Shown: positions 25,898 to 35,052, numbered from the stretch's first letter. The stretch is DNA of 64,000 nt from Chloroflexota bacterium (GCA_022826485.1 JAJDUU010000025.1:62001-126000); one strand, 5' to 3'. Notes: generated from the sequence alone by a model not told the origin. Translations and numbers: made by a program.

Positions 25898-26266
25898 TCA
25901 GCCGAACGTTCCGTCGTGTCGCTGGTGCAGCCAGACCGGATTGCCGTCCGGGTCGGCGATCATGGCGTTCAGGCAGGCTGGGGTATCGCGCGTCTCGTGC
26001 AGCACCTCGATGCCGTGGGCCCGCACCTCTTCCAGCGCCTCGTCAACGTCATCGACCGCGAGCGCCACGAGCACTCTGGGCGGCTGAAGGCCCACATGCG
26101 CGGGCGTAACCGCCAGCGTCACGGAGCCCGCCTGAAACTCGCGCCAGTCATCGTCCTGAATCCCGGTCTCCGGCAGCCCAATCACGTCGCGGTAGAACCG
26201 CGCGGTCCGGTCGACGTCGTCGGCAACGATCCAGACGAAATCGACGCCTTTGATCTGCAGTCCCAC
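25898..26266 (-). CDS. VOC-family (glyoxalase-like) protein
   Basis: The 122-residue protein has one vicinal-oxygen-chelate domain: VDFVWIVADDVDRTARFYRDVIGLPE, SVTLAVTPAHVG, VLVALAVDDVDEALEEVRAHG, MIADPDGNPVWLHQ. The last Asp-Pro-Asp-Gly turn before His is typical. Such proteins bind a metal and act as dioxygenases, isomerases or drug-binding proteins; the substrate cannot be told. The start is GTG 26266. It ends 52 bases from secD and could be in the same transcript. Confidence 0.85.
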   Translation of the reverse strand: MGLQIKGVDFVWIVADDVDRTARFYRDVIGLPETGIQDDDWREFQAGSVTLAVTPAHVGLQPPRVLVALAVDDVDEALEEVRAHGIEVLHETRDTPACLNAMIADPDGNPVWLHQRHDGTFG

Positions 26267-26399
26267 GCTTTCCCACCACTGTCCGCGGCCGTTTCACCTG
26301 CCCATAATGCAGCCGCGCCGGGGATGCCGTCGATGCGGCCCGTAGGAAGCTTGCGGCGCGCTGCTCGGCCTCTACGAGTTCATGCGGGCCACGACCGAT

Positions 26400-26453
26400 C
26401 CGTTCGCCCTGAGCTTGTCGAAGGGCGTGGTTCGACAGGCTCACCACGAACGG
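26400..26453. repeat. Long inverted repeat, dispersed type
   Basis: Left arm 26400-26422 (CCGTTCG...GAGCTTGTCGAA) pairs with 26431-26453 (TTCGACAGGCTC...CGAACGG), 19 of 23 bases, around an 8-base spacer. Near-identical elements are common between genes in many bacteria. Confidence 0.85.
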
Positions 26454-26471
26454 ATTGAGATTCTCGCGAAG

Positions 26472-26491
26472 GAGCACTTGCCAAAGTGCTC
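26472..26491. terminator. Stem-loop, possible terminator
   Basis: GAGCACTT, loop GCCA, AAGTGCTC is a perfect 8-bp stem before the histidine-phosphatase gene. No T-tract follows, so termination is uncertain. Confidence 0.35.
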
Positions 26492-26578
26492 GCGGGCGTT
26501 GCGTCTGGAAGGCGATGGGAGATTCCCAGCTTCTTATCCTGGGCTCCAATCCTCGTCGATAGTCCGGTGGGAGAAACC

Positions 26579-27172
26579 GTGCGAGAACTTGTGCTGGTGC
26601 GTCACTCGCAGCCGGAGATCGAGCCCGACCGACCGGCGGCGACGTGGAGACTCAGCGAGCTCGGACGGCGTCGCGCCGAGTCGCTGGCCGCCCGCCTTGG
26701 CCACTACCGAGCAAATGTGATCTGGTGCAGCCGGGAGCCCAAGGCTAAAGAGACCGGGGAGATCATCGGGCACGCGCTCGGTCTCCCGCTGCGCGTCAGG
26801 GATGGGCTCGAAGAGCATCACCGACGCAACGTGCCTTTCATTCAAAGCGCCCAAGAGTTCGAGCAAGCGGTCGAGGAGTTCTTATCGCGGCCTGCCCGGC
26901 TGGTCCTGGGCTCCGAGACCGCCAACCAGGCCCGCGACCGATTCACCGCTGCGATTGAAGCCGTACTGCAAGCGGATTTCGAGGATGTCATCGTGGTCAC
27001 TCACGGCACGGTGATGGCGCTATACCTCGCGCGCATTGCCAACGTCGAGCCCATGAGCTTCTGGCGAGAGTTGAAGACGCCGTGCTTCGTCGGGGTTGAG
27101 ATTCCCCGCATGCGCGTCGGCCCCATCGTGGGTTCCGGTGAAGCGTCGAGATCGGTTGGTCGGACGAGCTAA
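26579..27172 (+). CDS. Histidine phosphatase family protein
   Basis: The 197-residue protein fits the branch-1 histidine phosphatase (phosphoglycerate-mutase-like) family: ELVLVRHSQPEI holds the phosphohistidine motif as RHS rather than the usual RHG, then LSELGRRRAESLAARL, SREPKAKETGEII, and VIVVTHGTVMALYLA with the second catalytic His. GTG 26579 is chosen for its GGGAG site and because it begins just before the catalytic strand. The substrate is unknown. It converges with the dprA gene, overlapping by four bases. Confidence 0.85.
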   Translation: MRELVLVRHSQPEIEPDRPAATWRLSELGRRRAESLAARLGHYRANVIWCSREPKAKETGEIIGHALGLPLRVRDGLEEHHRRNVPFIQSAQEFEQAVEEFLSRPARLVLGSETANQARDRFTAAIEAVLQADFEDVIVVTHGTVMALYLARIANVEPMSFWRELKTPCFVGVEIPRMRVGPIVGSGEASRSVGRTS

Positions 27173-28353
27173 CCGCCGCTTCCGCCCGCCGGCTCCGGCC
27201 GTGGATGAACGTAACGTCCGCCGCCCACGTGTCGGGCCAGGCCTTTGAGCTCCAGCATGGTGAGGATGGCCGAGACGCGGTGGGCGGGCAGTTTGGCGGT
27301 CTCGGCCATGGCGTCGATGTGCTTGGGTGAGGCGTTGAGCTGATTGGCGATGGGGCGTTCGTCGGCGTCCGGCTCCACGACCGGTTGCAGCGCCAGTTGG
27401 ACCGGATCGACCGAGACGCCCAGCGTTTCCAGCACCTCGGCGGCCGAGGTCACGGCGCGCGCCTCGCCGCGGAAGATCAGCGCATTCGTGCCCTGGCTGC
27501 CGGCTTTGAAGATGTCGCCGGGCACGGCCATGATCTCGCGGTTGTGCTCAATGGCGTAGCGCGCGGTGATCAGCGCCCCGCTGGGAAGCGGCGCCTCGAC
27601 CACGATGGTTCCCAGCACCAGCCCGCTGATGATGCGGTTGCGCTGCGGGAAGTTCTCCGCCGAGCCGCGCATCCACACGGGGTATTCCGTGGCGATGGCG
27701 CCCTGCTCCGCAATCTGTCGCGCCAATGTCCGGTTTGCAGTCGGGTAGACCGTGCCTAGCCCCGTACCCCATACGGCGATGGTCGGTCCGCCGGCGTCGA
27801 GCGCCGCGCGGTGCGCCACACTGTCCACGCCAGATGCCATGCCGCTCACAATGGTGATACCGCTGCCGGCGAGGTCGCCGGCGAGCCGTTCCGTGACGAG
27901 CCGGGCATAGGTGCTCATGCGCCGCGTGCCGACGATAGCGACGGCCCGATCGTGGGACAGAACGTCGACGTCCCCGCGGACGTGCAGCAGCGCCGGCGGG
28001 TCGGCGATTTCCCGCAGCCTGGCGGGGTACGCCGGATCGTCCCAGGCGATCGCGCGGCCGTCCGCCTTCTCCAGGGCGGCCAGCGCGGCCTCGGGCTCGA
28101 TGTCGCGGCGCGCGTCGAGCAGCTGATCGATGACCTTGGCCTCGAGCCCGGCCCGACGCAGCTCACCCGCGGAAGCGGCCCAGGCTTGCTCCATGCTGGC
28201 GAACGACCGCCGCAAGGCCCACACGGCGCCCGAGCTGACCCCGCGCACGGCGTTGAGCGCCACCCAATACGCCAGATCGTCCGGCGTGCGGCCGGTGGGC
28301 TCCGGGAAGTCGTGCGCGCCCGCCGGCTCGGTCGCGGGCCGTATGTCACTCAC
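27169..28353 (-). CDS. dprA: DNA processing protein DprA
   Basis: The 394-residue protein is a DprA: an N-terminal helix-hairpin-helix-like segment (residues 30-90), a Rossmann core with VAIVGTRRMSTYAR, SGITIVSGMASGVDSVAHRAAL, GTGLGTVYPTANRTL, PQRNRIISGL and AVPGDIFKAGSQGTNALI, then a C-terminal winged helix (about 320-394). DprA loads RecA on incoming single-stranded DNA during natural transformation, though it is widespread in non-competent bacteria. GTG 28353 gives a usual-length protein; an ATG 411 bases upstream is rejected. It is divergent from the Gfo/Idh/MocA gene. Confidence 0.93.
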   Translation of the reverse strand: MSDIRPATEPAGAHDFPEPTGRTPDDLAYWVALNAVRGVSSGAVWALRRSFASMEQAWAASAGELRRAGLEAKVIDQLLDARRDIEPEAALAALEKADGRAIAWDDPAYPARLREIADPPALLHVRGDVDVLSHDRAVAIVGTRRMSTYARLVTERLAGDLAGSGITIVSGMASGVDSVAHRAALDAGGPTIAVWGTGLGTVYPTANRTLARQIAEQGAIATEYPVWMRGSAENFPQRNRIISGLVLGTIVVEAPLPSGALITARYAIEHNREIMAVPGDIFKAGSQGTNALIFRGEARAVTSAAEVLETLGVSVDPVQLALQPVVEPDADERPIANQLNASPKHIDAMAETAKLPAHRVSAILTMLELKGLARHVGGGRYVHPRPEPAGGSGG

Positions 28354-28467
28354 TCCCGTAGCGTAGCCACGGCATCCGGTGCGCGCGACATTCGGCCGGT
28401 GAGGCGCTCGGCCTGCCATGATGACGGCAAACGGCGTTGGGCCAAGTCGAAGAAGGAGCGCAGCGGA

Positions 28468-29472
28468 ATGGCAGACCAGAGCGGCAAGCTGCGGGCGGCG
28501 CTGATCGGCATCGGGCATGACCATGCGTGGGGCAAGGTGCAGGCCATCTGCCGCTCCAAAGACATGGAACTCGTCGGCGCGTTCGAGCCGGACGCGTCGG
28601 AGTGGGGACGGCAGCAAGCCGAGGACCGGTTCACGGACGTGGCGGCCATGTCCGAGGTCGACGTGCTGCACGACGAGACGATTCCGGTCGTGTTCGTCGA
28701 GACGCTCCCGCGCCACAACTTGCGCTGGGCGCGCCGCGCGTTGGAGCACGGCAAGCACCTCCACATCGACAAGGCGCCGTCACCGTCGCTGGCCGACCTG
28801 CGGGCGGTGCTCGACATGGCCGCGGCGCGCAACCTGCACGTCCAGATGGGCTATCAGTTCCGCTACAACCCGGCGATCGAGCTGGCGCTGCGCGCCATGC
28901 GCGAGGGCTGGCTCGGAAACGTCACCCGCATCAACGTCGACATTCCGACCAACATCGCCAGCTACGCGAAAATCCGAGCCAAGGACGGCGCGCACGACGG
29001 CGCGCTGTTCTACCTGCTGGGATGCCATGTGCTCGACGCGGCCATGCTGTTTCTCGGCAAGCCCTCCAGCGTGTGGGCCAGCCATCGGCGAGACGCGCGC
29101 GGACACGGCGAGGCGTTCGAGGACAACTGCACGGCGGTGTTGGAGTATCCCGGCGCGGTGACGCTCTTGCAGACCTGGGTGACCGGCAACGACCCCATGC
29201 ACCACCGGCGCTTCCAGGTGATCGGCGAGCGCGGCTCGGTGCTGATCGAGCCGATCGAGCCGCCGGGCGTGCGCCTGTTCCTCAGCGAAGCGCATGAGGA
29301 CTTTCCCGCGGGATGGAGCGAGCCCACGATCCCCATGCGCCCCAGGTACGACGGCGACATCGAGGACCTGGCCGCCTGGATCCGGGGCGACCGTGCGCCG
29401 GCATACAGCGCGGCACACGACTTGGCCGTGCACGAGACGCTGTTGCGCATCTGCGGAGTGATTGGCGGCTAA
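28468..29472 (+). CDS. Gfo/Idh/MocA family oxidoreductase
   Basis: The 334-residue protein starts at ATG 28468 after GAAGGAG. It has the Rossmann start LRAALIGIGHDHAWGK (GxGxxH rather than GxGxxG), FVETLPRHNLRWARRALEHGKHLHIDKAPS with the family Lys in the EKP-like position (DKA), and a beta-sheet C-terminal domain containing YQFRYNPAIE and GCHVLDAAMLFLG. It probably oxidises or reduces a sugar or cyclitol with NAD(P). The DKA in place of EKP is a family variation. Substrate unknown. Confidence 0.88.
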   Translation: MADQSGKLRAALIGIGHDHAWGKVQAICRSKDMELVGAFEPDASEWGRQQAEDRFTDVAAMSEVDVLHDETIPVVFVETLPRHNLRWARRALEHGKHLHIDKAPSPSLADLRAVLDMAAARNLHVQMGYQFRYNPAIELALRAMREGWLGNVTRINVDIPTNIASYAKIRAKDGAHDGALFYLLGCHVLDAAMLFLGKPSSVWASHRRDARGHGEAFEDNCTAVLEYPGAVTLLQTWVTGNDPMHHRRFQVIGERGSVLIEPIEPPGVRLFLSEAHEDFPAGWSEPTIPMRPRYDGDIEDLAAWIRGDRAPAYSAAHDLAVHETLLRICGVIGG

Positions 29473-29486
29473 GCGCGTCCGGCGGG

Positions 29487-30272
29487 CTAGGGCGTAGCGT
29501 CCCGCGAGATGCTGCGGATCTCAGCACCGACGCCGGGCTCAATGCGGCACTCGGCGGCGACGCCCTCATTCACCTCGATGGCGTAGCGGGCGGGCGCCGC
29601 CGACCGGGTGATCGGCAGGTCCGGCGCGGTCTCGCGCTCCGGGCGCATGGTCTGCACGTCCACGACAACCGAAGCGCCGTTGATGAAGATGATGTCGAGC
29701 GGGATGAGCGTGCCCTTCATCCAGAAGCTGAGGACCTGGTCATTGGCGTAGACGAACAGCATGCCGCGATCTCGCCCCAGGGACTCGCGGCCCATGAGGC
29801 CCACGGCGCGCTCTTCCGGATCGTCCGCCACTTCCAGATAGAGCTCGCAGGCGCCGATGGACGCCGCCGCCTGGATCTCCGGGCCAAGCGCAGGGGGCGG
29901 TGTTGGCGTGGCTGTGGCGGTGGGCACGGGTGACGCTGACGGGGTCGCGTTTGGGATTGGCGACGACCGTCGAGTGGGGACGGCTGTCGCGGTCGGCGTG
30001 GGTGTCGGCGACGGTGTGGGAGTAGGGACAGTCGTCGCCGTGGGTGCCGGTGCCGGCGCCGGCGACGGGGAAGGCGTCGGCGTCGGGTCTCGCCTCGGCG
30101 CGGTCGTTGCCGTCGGCGTAGACGTCTGAGCCGGGGCGCGGGTCGGAGACTCAGTTGCGGTTGGCGGTTGGGCCGCCAGGGGAGCTTCGGCGGGCGCCGC
30201 GCCGCATGCGACCAGCAGCGCCGCGGCGGAAACGGCGGTTGCAAAGCCCATCGCCGCTCGCACCGCCCTCAT
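29487..30272 (-). CDS. DUF192 lipoprotein with Pro/Thr-rich stalk
   Basis: The 261-residue protein has a signal with lipobox (ALLVACG, Cys about 23), a roughly 100-residue Pro/Thr/Ser-rich linker of TPTPSPTP type, then a DUF192 domain: ACELYLEVADDPEERAVGLMGRESLGRDRGMLFVY, FWMKGTLIPLDIIFING, AIEVNEGVAAECRIEPG. DUF192 function is unknown. The linker likely extends the domain from the membrane. It is last in a leftward cluster (VOC, transaldolase, cupin) and its reverse strand gives long spurious frames because of the repeats. Confidence 0.9.
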   Translation of the reverse strand: MRAVRAAMGFATAVSAAALLVACGAAPAEAPLAAQPPTATESPTRAPAQTSTPTATTAPRRDPTPTPSPSPAPAPAPTATTVPTPTPSPTPTPTATAVPTRRSSPIPNATPSASPVPTATATPTPPPALGPEIQAAASIGACELYLEVADDPEERAVGLMGRESLGRDRGMLFVYANDQVLSFWMKGTLIPLDIIFINGASVVVDVQTMRPERETAPDLPITRSAAPARYAIEVNEGVAAECRIEPGVGAEIRSISRDATP

Positions 30273-30311
30273 GCGGCGACCACGGTCACCAGCCTCGCCC
30301 GTCTGGCGCCG

Positions 30312-30755
30312 TCAGCCTTCGTCCGCGAGCGCCTGGTGCTCACGCAGCGCGATGGTGTCCGAGTGGTCGGCGGGATACGGCGGCGACGTCACGAACAGCA
30401 CCCGCGCCGCCGTCTCCCCGACGCAGGCAAACTCGATGGTCTCGTGCGGCAGGGAGACGACGCACTCTCCGGCTTCCAGCTCGACGCTCCGTGGTTGGCG
30501 CTTGGCTTCATCGAACGAGGTGACGCGAACGCGCCCGGCCAGCACGTAGGTGACCTGTTCGAGGGTGCGGTGCGCGTGCGGCCGGTAGGCCGCGCCGGGC
30601 TCCAGCAGACCCTCTGCAAGCGTCATGTGGCGCGCGGGCGCCAGATCGAACGGCCACACGGGCACGTCGTCCGGCGCCACGACGCGCGGGCCGGGACGCC
30701 GCACCCGCAGCGTCGCATTGCCCACCTGGTGCGTCCTAGGCGTGGGCGCCCTCAC
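30312..30755 (-). CDS. Cupin-domain protein
   Basis: The 147-residue protein has one cupin barrel: motif 1 HMTLAEGLLEPGAAYRPHAHRTLEQVTYVLAGRVRV supplies two His and a Glu for metal binding, and motif 2 ends with LPHETIEFACVGETAARVLFV. Substrate unknown. The start may be GTG 30755, which overlaps the transaldolase stop region, or GTG 30725. It follows the transaldolase and precedes the DUF192 gene. Confidence 0.85.
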   Translation of the reverse strand: MRAPTPRTHQVGNATLRVRRPGPRVVAPDDVPVWPFDLAPARHMTLAEGLLEPGAAYRPHAHRTLEQVTYVLAGRVRVTSFDEAKRQPRSVELEAGECVVSLPHETIEFACVGETAARVLFVTSPPYPADHSDTIALREHQALADEG

Positions 30756-31518
30756 CGAGCGAGACCGGCACGCCTTCCAGGTAGCCCGCCTCGTGCATTT
30801 GCACCCACTCGTCCATGAACGTGTCGTTCCACTGGTCGGTGAGCGGATGCTCCATCAGCTCGGCAAAGACGTTCCAGAAGATGATGATGCCGTCGGCGCC
30901 GTCGCGCAGCGCCGCGATGGCGGTGTCGACCGAGCGCACCAGCGCCGCCGTCACGTAGGGCCGCTGCTCCCAGCCGCGGAACATCGCCACGCAATCGCGC
31001 ACCAGCTTGGTCGGATCGCCGCCCATCTGCTTGACCGGCTCGCAGAAGGGCAGGATGTGCGTCGCGCCGGCCTGGGCGACCGCCGCCGCCTGGCCAAGTG
31101 AGAAGCACGTCGTGCAAAAGGTCTCCACGCCCTCGGCCTTGAGCACGCTGAACGCTTCGAGACCGTGCACGGCGCAGGGAATCTTGATGACGATCCGGTC
31201 CGACATGCGCGTGAACACATGCGAGACGTCCAGCAGCTCCTGGGTCGTGTGCCCGTCAACCTCCACCACCACCTGCTTGTCGGTGACGTCCAGGTAGCGC
31301 TTGATCAGCTCGGTGAGCGGTCCGTACTTCTGAACCATCTCGTTGAGCACGACCGTGTTGGTCACGATGCCGTATCCGCCGCGCGGCAGCCAGACCTTGA
31401 GGTCCTCGGGATCGCCGGCCAGCCAGATCGCCGGCCCGGTCCCCCGCTGCTTGGCTGCCGGCACCGGCCCGGCTGCCGGCGCGCCGTTGGCGTGTGCCAT
31501 TGCGTTACTCACTGTCAT
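30736..31518 (-). CDS. Transaldolase-family protein
   Basis: The 260-residue protein resembles transaldolase/fructose-6-phosphate aldolases: GYGIVTNTVVLNEMV in place of the TTNPS loop, VVVEVDGHTTQELLDVS, IVIKIPCAVHGLEAFSVLKAEGVETFCTTCFSLGQAAAVAQAGATHILPF with the Schiff-base Lys in KIP. It may act on sugar phosphates or related aldol substrates. Start ATG 31518 overlaps the VOC stop by 14 bases; ATG 31500 is possible. It is coupled to the cupin gene downstream. Confidence 0.85.
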   Translation of the reverse strand: MTVSNAMAHANGAPAAGPVPAAKQRGTGPAIWLAGDPEDLKVWLPRGGYGIVTNTVVLNEMVQKYGPLTELIKRYLDVTDKQVVVEVDGHTTQELLDVSHVFTRMSDRIVIKIPCAVHGLEAFSVLKAEGVETFCTTCFSLGQAAAVAQAGATHILPFCEPVKQMGGDPTKLVRDCVAMFRGWEQRPYVTAALVRSVDTAIAALRDGADGIIIFWNVFAELMEHPLTDQWNDTFMDEWVQMHEAGYLEGVPVSLGEGAHA

Positions 31519-31924
31519 GCCTCCCGTCGACCAGCTGCAATCCCATGTCCTGTGTGGCGTCGGTGTCGAGGAAGCTGATTCGCCAGCCCGACGAGCTCAC
31601 GATCGGCGCCGTGCCGCCGATGCCGTGGGCGCCGTCCAGGGTCGCGAGCGTGGCGTCCATGGCGTCGTCGCGAAAGGCCACGTGGTGCACGCTGGCGCCG
31701 TGCTCGTCGAGGTGCGCGGCGAACTTGCTGCGTGAAGGGTCGGTGGGGCAGATCAGCTCCAGGAACGCGCCCGATTCCCCGACTCTCAGCGCGGCGTAAC
31801 GGTTGCCCTCTTCTTCGGATGCCCAGATTTGCTCGGCTTCCATGCCCAGCGTGTCGCGGAAGAGCTCCAACGCCCGGTCGAGGTCCGGGACGACGTAGGC
31901 CACGTGGTGAATTGCGTCGAACAT
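31505..31924 (-). CDS. VOC protein, methylmalonyl-CoA-epimerase-like
   Basis: The 139-residue protein has two half-motifs of the vicinal-oxygen-chelate fold: FDAIHHVAYVVPDLDRALELFRDTLG, LRVGESGAFLELICPT and VHHVAFRDDAMDATLATLDG, with the metal ligands His7, Glu (LELI) and His (VHHVAF) in the positions seen in methylmalonyl-CoA epimerases. The exact substrate is not certain; there is no mutase gene nearby. It is first in a leftward cluster of four. Confidence 0.82.
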   Translation of the reverse strand: MFDAIHHVAYVVPDLDRALELFRDTLGMEAEQIWASEEEGNRYAALRVGESGAFLELICPTDPSRSKFAAHLDEHGASVHHVAFRDDAMDATLATLDGAHGIGGTAPIVSSSGWRISFLDTDATQDMGLQLVDGRHDSE

Positions 31925-32025
31925 GCCAACTCTCGCTTTGACGTGCGGCTATGGCCCAGAGTTTACGTGGCGCGGCGGTCGCTGGCTGCCGCGCGGTGAA
32001 TCCCAGCGGCTGCTCCGGTCGGACT

Positions 32026-32781
32026 TTATGCCCTCGACGCTCTCGTTCCCGAATAGGGCGAACGCGCCGGGCGGTTCGGCGTGGTGGCGCTGGGGCAGAT
32101 GTCGTTGAGCGTGCACGTGTCGCATTGCGGCTGGCGCGCCTCGCACACGCGCCGCCCGTGAAAGATCACGCCGATGCCCGTGAAGATCCAGTCGTCGCGG
32201 TCGATCAGATCCATCAGGTCGCGCTCGATCCGCACCGGCTCGTCGTGCTTGGTGAACCCCAGCCGCTGCGACAGCCGGGCGACGTGCGTGTCCACCACCA
32301 CTCCGCTCGGGATGCCGAACGCCTCGCCCAGCACCACGTTGGCGGTCTTGCGGGCCACGCCGCGCAGCTTGAGCAGCGACTCCATGGTCGTCGGCACCTG
32401 GCCGTCAAACTCCTCGACAAGGTGAGCGGCGGTCGCCCGGATCGACCTGGCTTTCTGACGGTAGAAGCCGGTGGGGTGCACGATGTCTTCCACGTCTTCC
32501 TGCGGCGCCGACGCCAGCGCCTCGGCCGTGGGATAGCGAGCGAACAGCGTTGGCGTCACCTTGTTGACCGCCACGTCGGTGGTCTGGGCCGAGAGGATCA
32601 CGGCGATCAAGAGCTGGAACGGGTCGGTGTAGGTCAGCTCGGCCGCGGCCTCGGGATAGAGTCCACGCAGGCGGTGGATGATCTCGGCCGTCCGCGCGCG
32701 GCGCGCGGCCTTTGACTCGCGCCAGCTGCGCACCGGCGGGCCCGACCGCCGCCTGGAGTCCCTGCCGCGCCGCGCTGCCAT
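32026..32781 (-). CDS. nth: Endonuclease III
   Basis: The 251-residue protein is a base-excision DNA glycosylase/AP lyase for oxidised pyrimidines. It shows DPFQLLIAVILSAQTTD, the helix-hairpin-helix LLKLRGVARKTANVVLG with the catalytic Lys, VVVDTHVARLSQRLG with the catalytic Asp, and the iron-sulfur cluster ligands C-x6-C-x2-C-x5-C (CEARQPQCDTCTLNDIC). The basic N-terminal tail is unusual in length; ATG 32781 is preferred but GTG 32856 is also open. It is divergent from the VanW gene. Confidence 0.93.
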   Translation of the reverse strand: MAARRGRDSRRRSGPPVRSWRESKAARRARTAEIIHRLRGLYPEAAAELTYTDPFQLLIAVILSAQTTDVAVNKVTPTLFARYPTAEALASAPQEDVEDIVHPTGFYRQKARSIRATAAHLVEEFDGQVPTTMESLLKLRGVARKTANVVLGEAFGIPSGVVVDTHVARLSQRLGFTKHDEPVRIERDLMDLIDRDDWIFTGIGVIFHGRRVCEARQPQCDTCTLNDICPSATTPNRPARSPYSGTRASRA

Positions 32782-32940
32782 TCGCGGAGCATATCGCGCA
32801 GGCCGTCGCCGGGACCCGCGATGCGCTTTCACTGAAGCGTGCGTGGGGTCCCTCACAGATGGCCGTTGATATCATCGGGCAACCTTGATACTCGGTATGG
32901 CTGCAATTAACGGACGCGCGTCGATCCGAGGCGAGAGACC

Positions 32941-34839
32941 ATGACGGCTGAACAGTCGGGCCAATCGCCGAAGCGGCGCGCCCTTCTCCTGGCCGGCCTG
33001 GGAGTCGTCGGATTCGCGGCGGCCGCTCCGGTCGCCCTGGTCGCGGCGCTGTTGCGCGGTGACGATGGATTGTTGCCGGCAGGCATGCAGATCGACGGCG
33101 TGGCCTTGGCCGGGCTCTCGCCGGAGGAGGCCCTGGCGCGGCTTGACGCGCACTGGGCGTCCTATCTCGCGAACCCGGTGAGCTTCGAGCTTGGCGGCCG
33201 CATGTGGCATCCGTCGGCTGCCGATGTCGGCCTCACCGTGGACTACCGCGCGTCCTTACGGAGTGCAATTGCCGCTCAGGGCGGCGGCGGGATTACGCGT
33301 CGGATCTCCGAGCCGCCGGCGTCCATTGATCGAGCGCTGGTCGCCGCGAGGTTCGACGCGGACGTGCTGCGCGCCTACGTGGCCGGCATTGCCCTCGGAT
33401 TCGATCAGCCCGCCGTGGACGCCGGCCTCGCCATGGCTGGAGCCGAGGTGGTGTCCGTGCGACCCGGGCAGACCGGTCGCGTGGTGGATGTCGAGGCGGC
33501 GGTGCGGGCCGTCGGCGATCTCACGCAACCGGTATCGCTGCGGCGGGTGATCACGCTGACCTTTCGCGAGGACTTTCCGGCCTATACCACGGACCACGTG
33601 CGCGCCGCGCTCGACGAGATCACGCGCTTGACCAGCGCACCGCTGTGGCTGACGCACAAGGGCCGGGGTTGGACCGTCACCCCCGAGGAGTTGCGGGCCG
33701 CCATCGATCTCCAGGGCGACGGCAACCAACTGACCCCAACCCTGGACTTCACGCGCTTCAACGACCTGTTCACGCTCATCGACGACACCCTTGCCGCCGA
33801 GCCGCACCCAACCGTGTTCGACTACGACGAGGCGCGCAATCGCGTGCTGGCCTTCGAGGTGGGCAATCCCGGGCAGATCGTCGATCGCGCCGCGCTCGAG
33901 GAGGCAATGGCGCGGGCGGTGGCCTCCCCTGAGGACCGCGTGGTGGAAATCCCCCTCATCCTGCTCAACACGGGCGCCGATTTCGCTCAGAATCCGTTGG
34001 GTATTCGGGATCTGCTGGCCATCGGCGACTCGATCTACAAGGGGTCTCCCGACTACCGCCTGCACAACATCGCCGTGGGCGCCAGGAAGCTTGACGGCCT
34101 GGTCGTGCCGGCGGGCGAGACGTTCTCCTTCCTGCAGAGCATCGGGCCGTTCGAGCTGCGCCACGGCTGGGTCGAGGGCAGCGTCATCCTCGAGGACAAG
34201 ACCGAACAGGGCATTGGCGGCGGTATCTGCCAGGTCTCGACCACGCTCTTTCGCGCCGTGCTGAACGCCGGACTGCGAATCGAAGAGCGGTGGCCGCACC
34301 TCTATCGGGTGCGCTATTACGAGATGGGTCCGGCGCCGATTGGGATCGACGCGACGATCTTCAGCCCCGGGCTCGACTTCAAGTTTCGCAACGACACCGA
34401 GCACCCGATCATGCTGCGCGCGCACGCGGACGAAGACATCGGCGCCCTGACGTTCGAGGTCTGGGGCGTCAACGATGGTCGACGGGTCGAAATCGTGGAC
34501 CACGAGCTGCAGAACTGGGAAGACCCGCCGCCGGATGAAGGCATCCTCGAGCCGACGGAGGATCCCGAGTTCGAGGAGCAGGTCGAGTGGGCTAAGCGCG
34601 GCGTGCTGGCGGCCTTCTCACGCGTGATCGCATGGCCCGACGGCAGCGAGACCAGATCGACCTTTCGCTCCAGCTTCGTTCCGTGGCCCAACCGCTATGT
34701 CGTCGGTATCGACGTGGCGAAGGCCAAGTTCCCGACGCAGTACAACGAGTGGTTCGACGAGAACCCTGAAGATGCCGCGCGCTGGGGCGTGAATCGGGCG
34801 CCCGACCCGCCCCCCGATCCGGACGCGCCGGCCGGTTAG
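32941..34839 (+). CDS. VanW-family protein with peptidoglycan-binding-4 domain
   Basis: The 632-residue protein has an N-terminal membrane helix (LLLAGLGVVGFAAAAPVALVAALL), two repeats of the PG_binding_4 type (residues about 50-290), and a VanW domain around 360-500: NIAVGARKLDGLVVPAGETFSF, GWVEGSVILEDKTEQGIGGGICQVSTTLFRAVLNAGL, IGIDATIFSPGLDFKFRNDTEHPI. It is expected to sit at the cell surface bound to peptidoglycan or an envelope polymer; the enzymatic role is not established. The C-terminal tail is acidic and Pro-rich. No vancomycin-resistance genes are nearby. Confidence 0.9.
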   Translation: MTAEQSGQSPKRRALLLAGLGVVGFAAAAPVALVAALLRGDDGLLPAGMQIDGVALAGLSPEEALARLDAHWASYLANPVSFELGGRMWHPSAADVGLTVDYRASLRSAIAAQGGGGITRRISEPPASIDRALVAARFDADVLRAYVAGIALGFDQPAVDAGLAMAGAEVVSVRPGQTGRVVDVEAAVRAVGDLTQPVSLRRVITLTFREDFPAYTTDHVRAALDEITRLTSAPLWLTHKGRGWTVTPEELRAAIDLQGDGNQLTPTLDFTRFNDLFTLIDDTLAAEPHPTVFDYDEARNRVLAFEVGNPGQIVDRAALEEAMARAVASPEDRVVEIPLILLNTGADFAQNPLGIRDLLAIGDSIYKGSPDYRLHNIAVGARKLDGLVVPAGETFSFLQSIGPFELRHGWVEGSVILEDKTEQGIGGGICQVSTTLFRAVLNAGLRIEERWPHLYRVRYYEMGPAPIGIDATIFSPGLDFKFRNDTEHPIMLRAHADEDIGALTFEVWGVNDGRRVEIVDHELQNWEDPPPDEGILEPTEDPEFEEQVEWAKRGVLAAFSRVIAWPDGSETRSTFRSSFVPWPNRYVVGIDVAKAKFPTQYNEWFDENPEDAARWGVNRAPDPPPDPDAPAG

Positions 34840-34867
34840 CCGCTTTCGACGGCGAGTCACGTTTTGT

Positions 34868-34895
34868 CCGTCATTCCCGCGGAGGCGGGAATCCA
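34868..34895. repeat. REP-like palindrome, copy 2 (variant)
   Basis: ATTCCCG (34873-34879) pairs with CGGGAAT (34886-34892). It has CCGTCATTCC and GGAATCCA ends like the other copies, with compensating CCGC/GCGG changes. Confidence 0.85.
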
Positions 34896-35052
34896 CGCCC
34901 CGATCTTTACCAGACGATCTGAGCGTGCGGGAAGCTATCGCGGTGGCGACCTCTCATCTTGCAGGCCCCGATGTCGCAGTAGCGCTCCACCCCGCCGCCC
35001 GGCCGCTAGCCAAGCGGCCGCGCGCCCTTCTAGGATGGGAAGGACGAGATCG

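Larger units (their letters stand above)
26267..26578. other. Intergenic region with two hairpins
   Basis: No gene is seen. It holds a long imperfect inverted repeat (26400-26453) and a perfect 8-bp hairpin (26472-26491). The latter may terminate transcription from either side. Confidence 0.6.

Noticed and set aside
29857-30129. A Val/Gly-repeat protein on the plus strand
   Set aside because: It is the reverse of the Pro/Thr stalk codons in the DUF192 lipoprotein.
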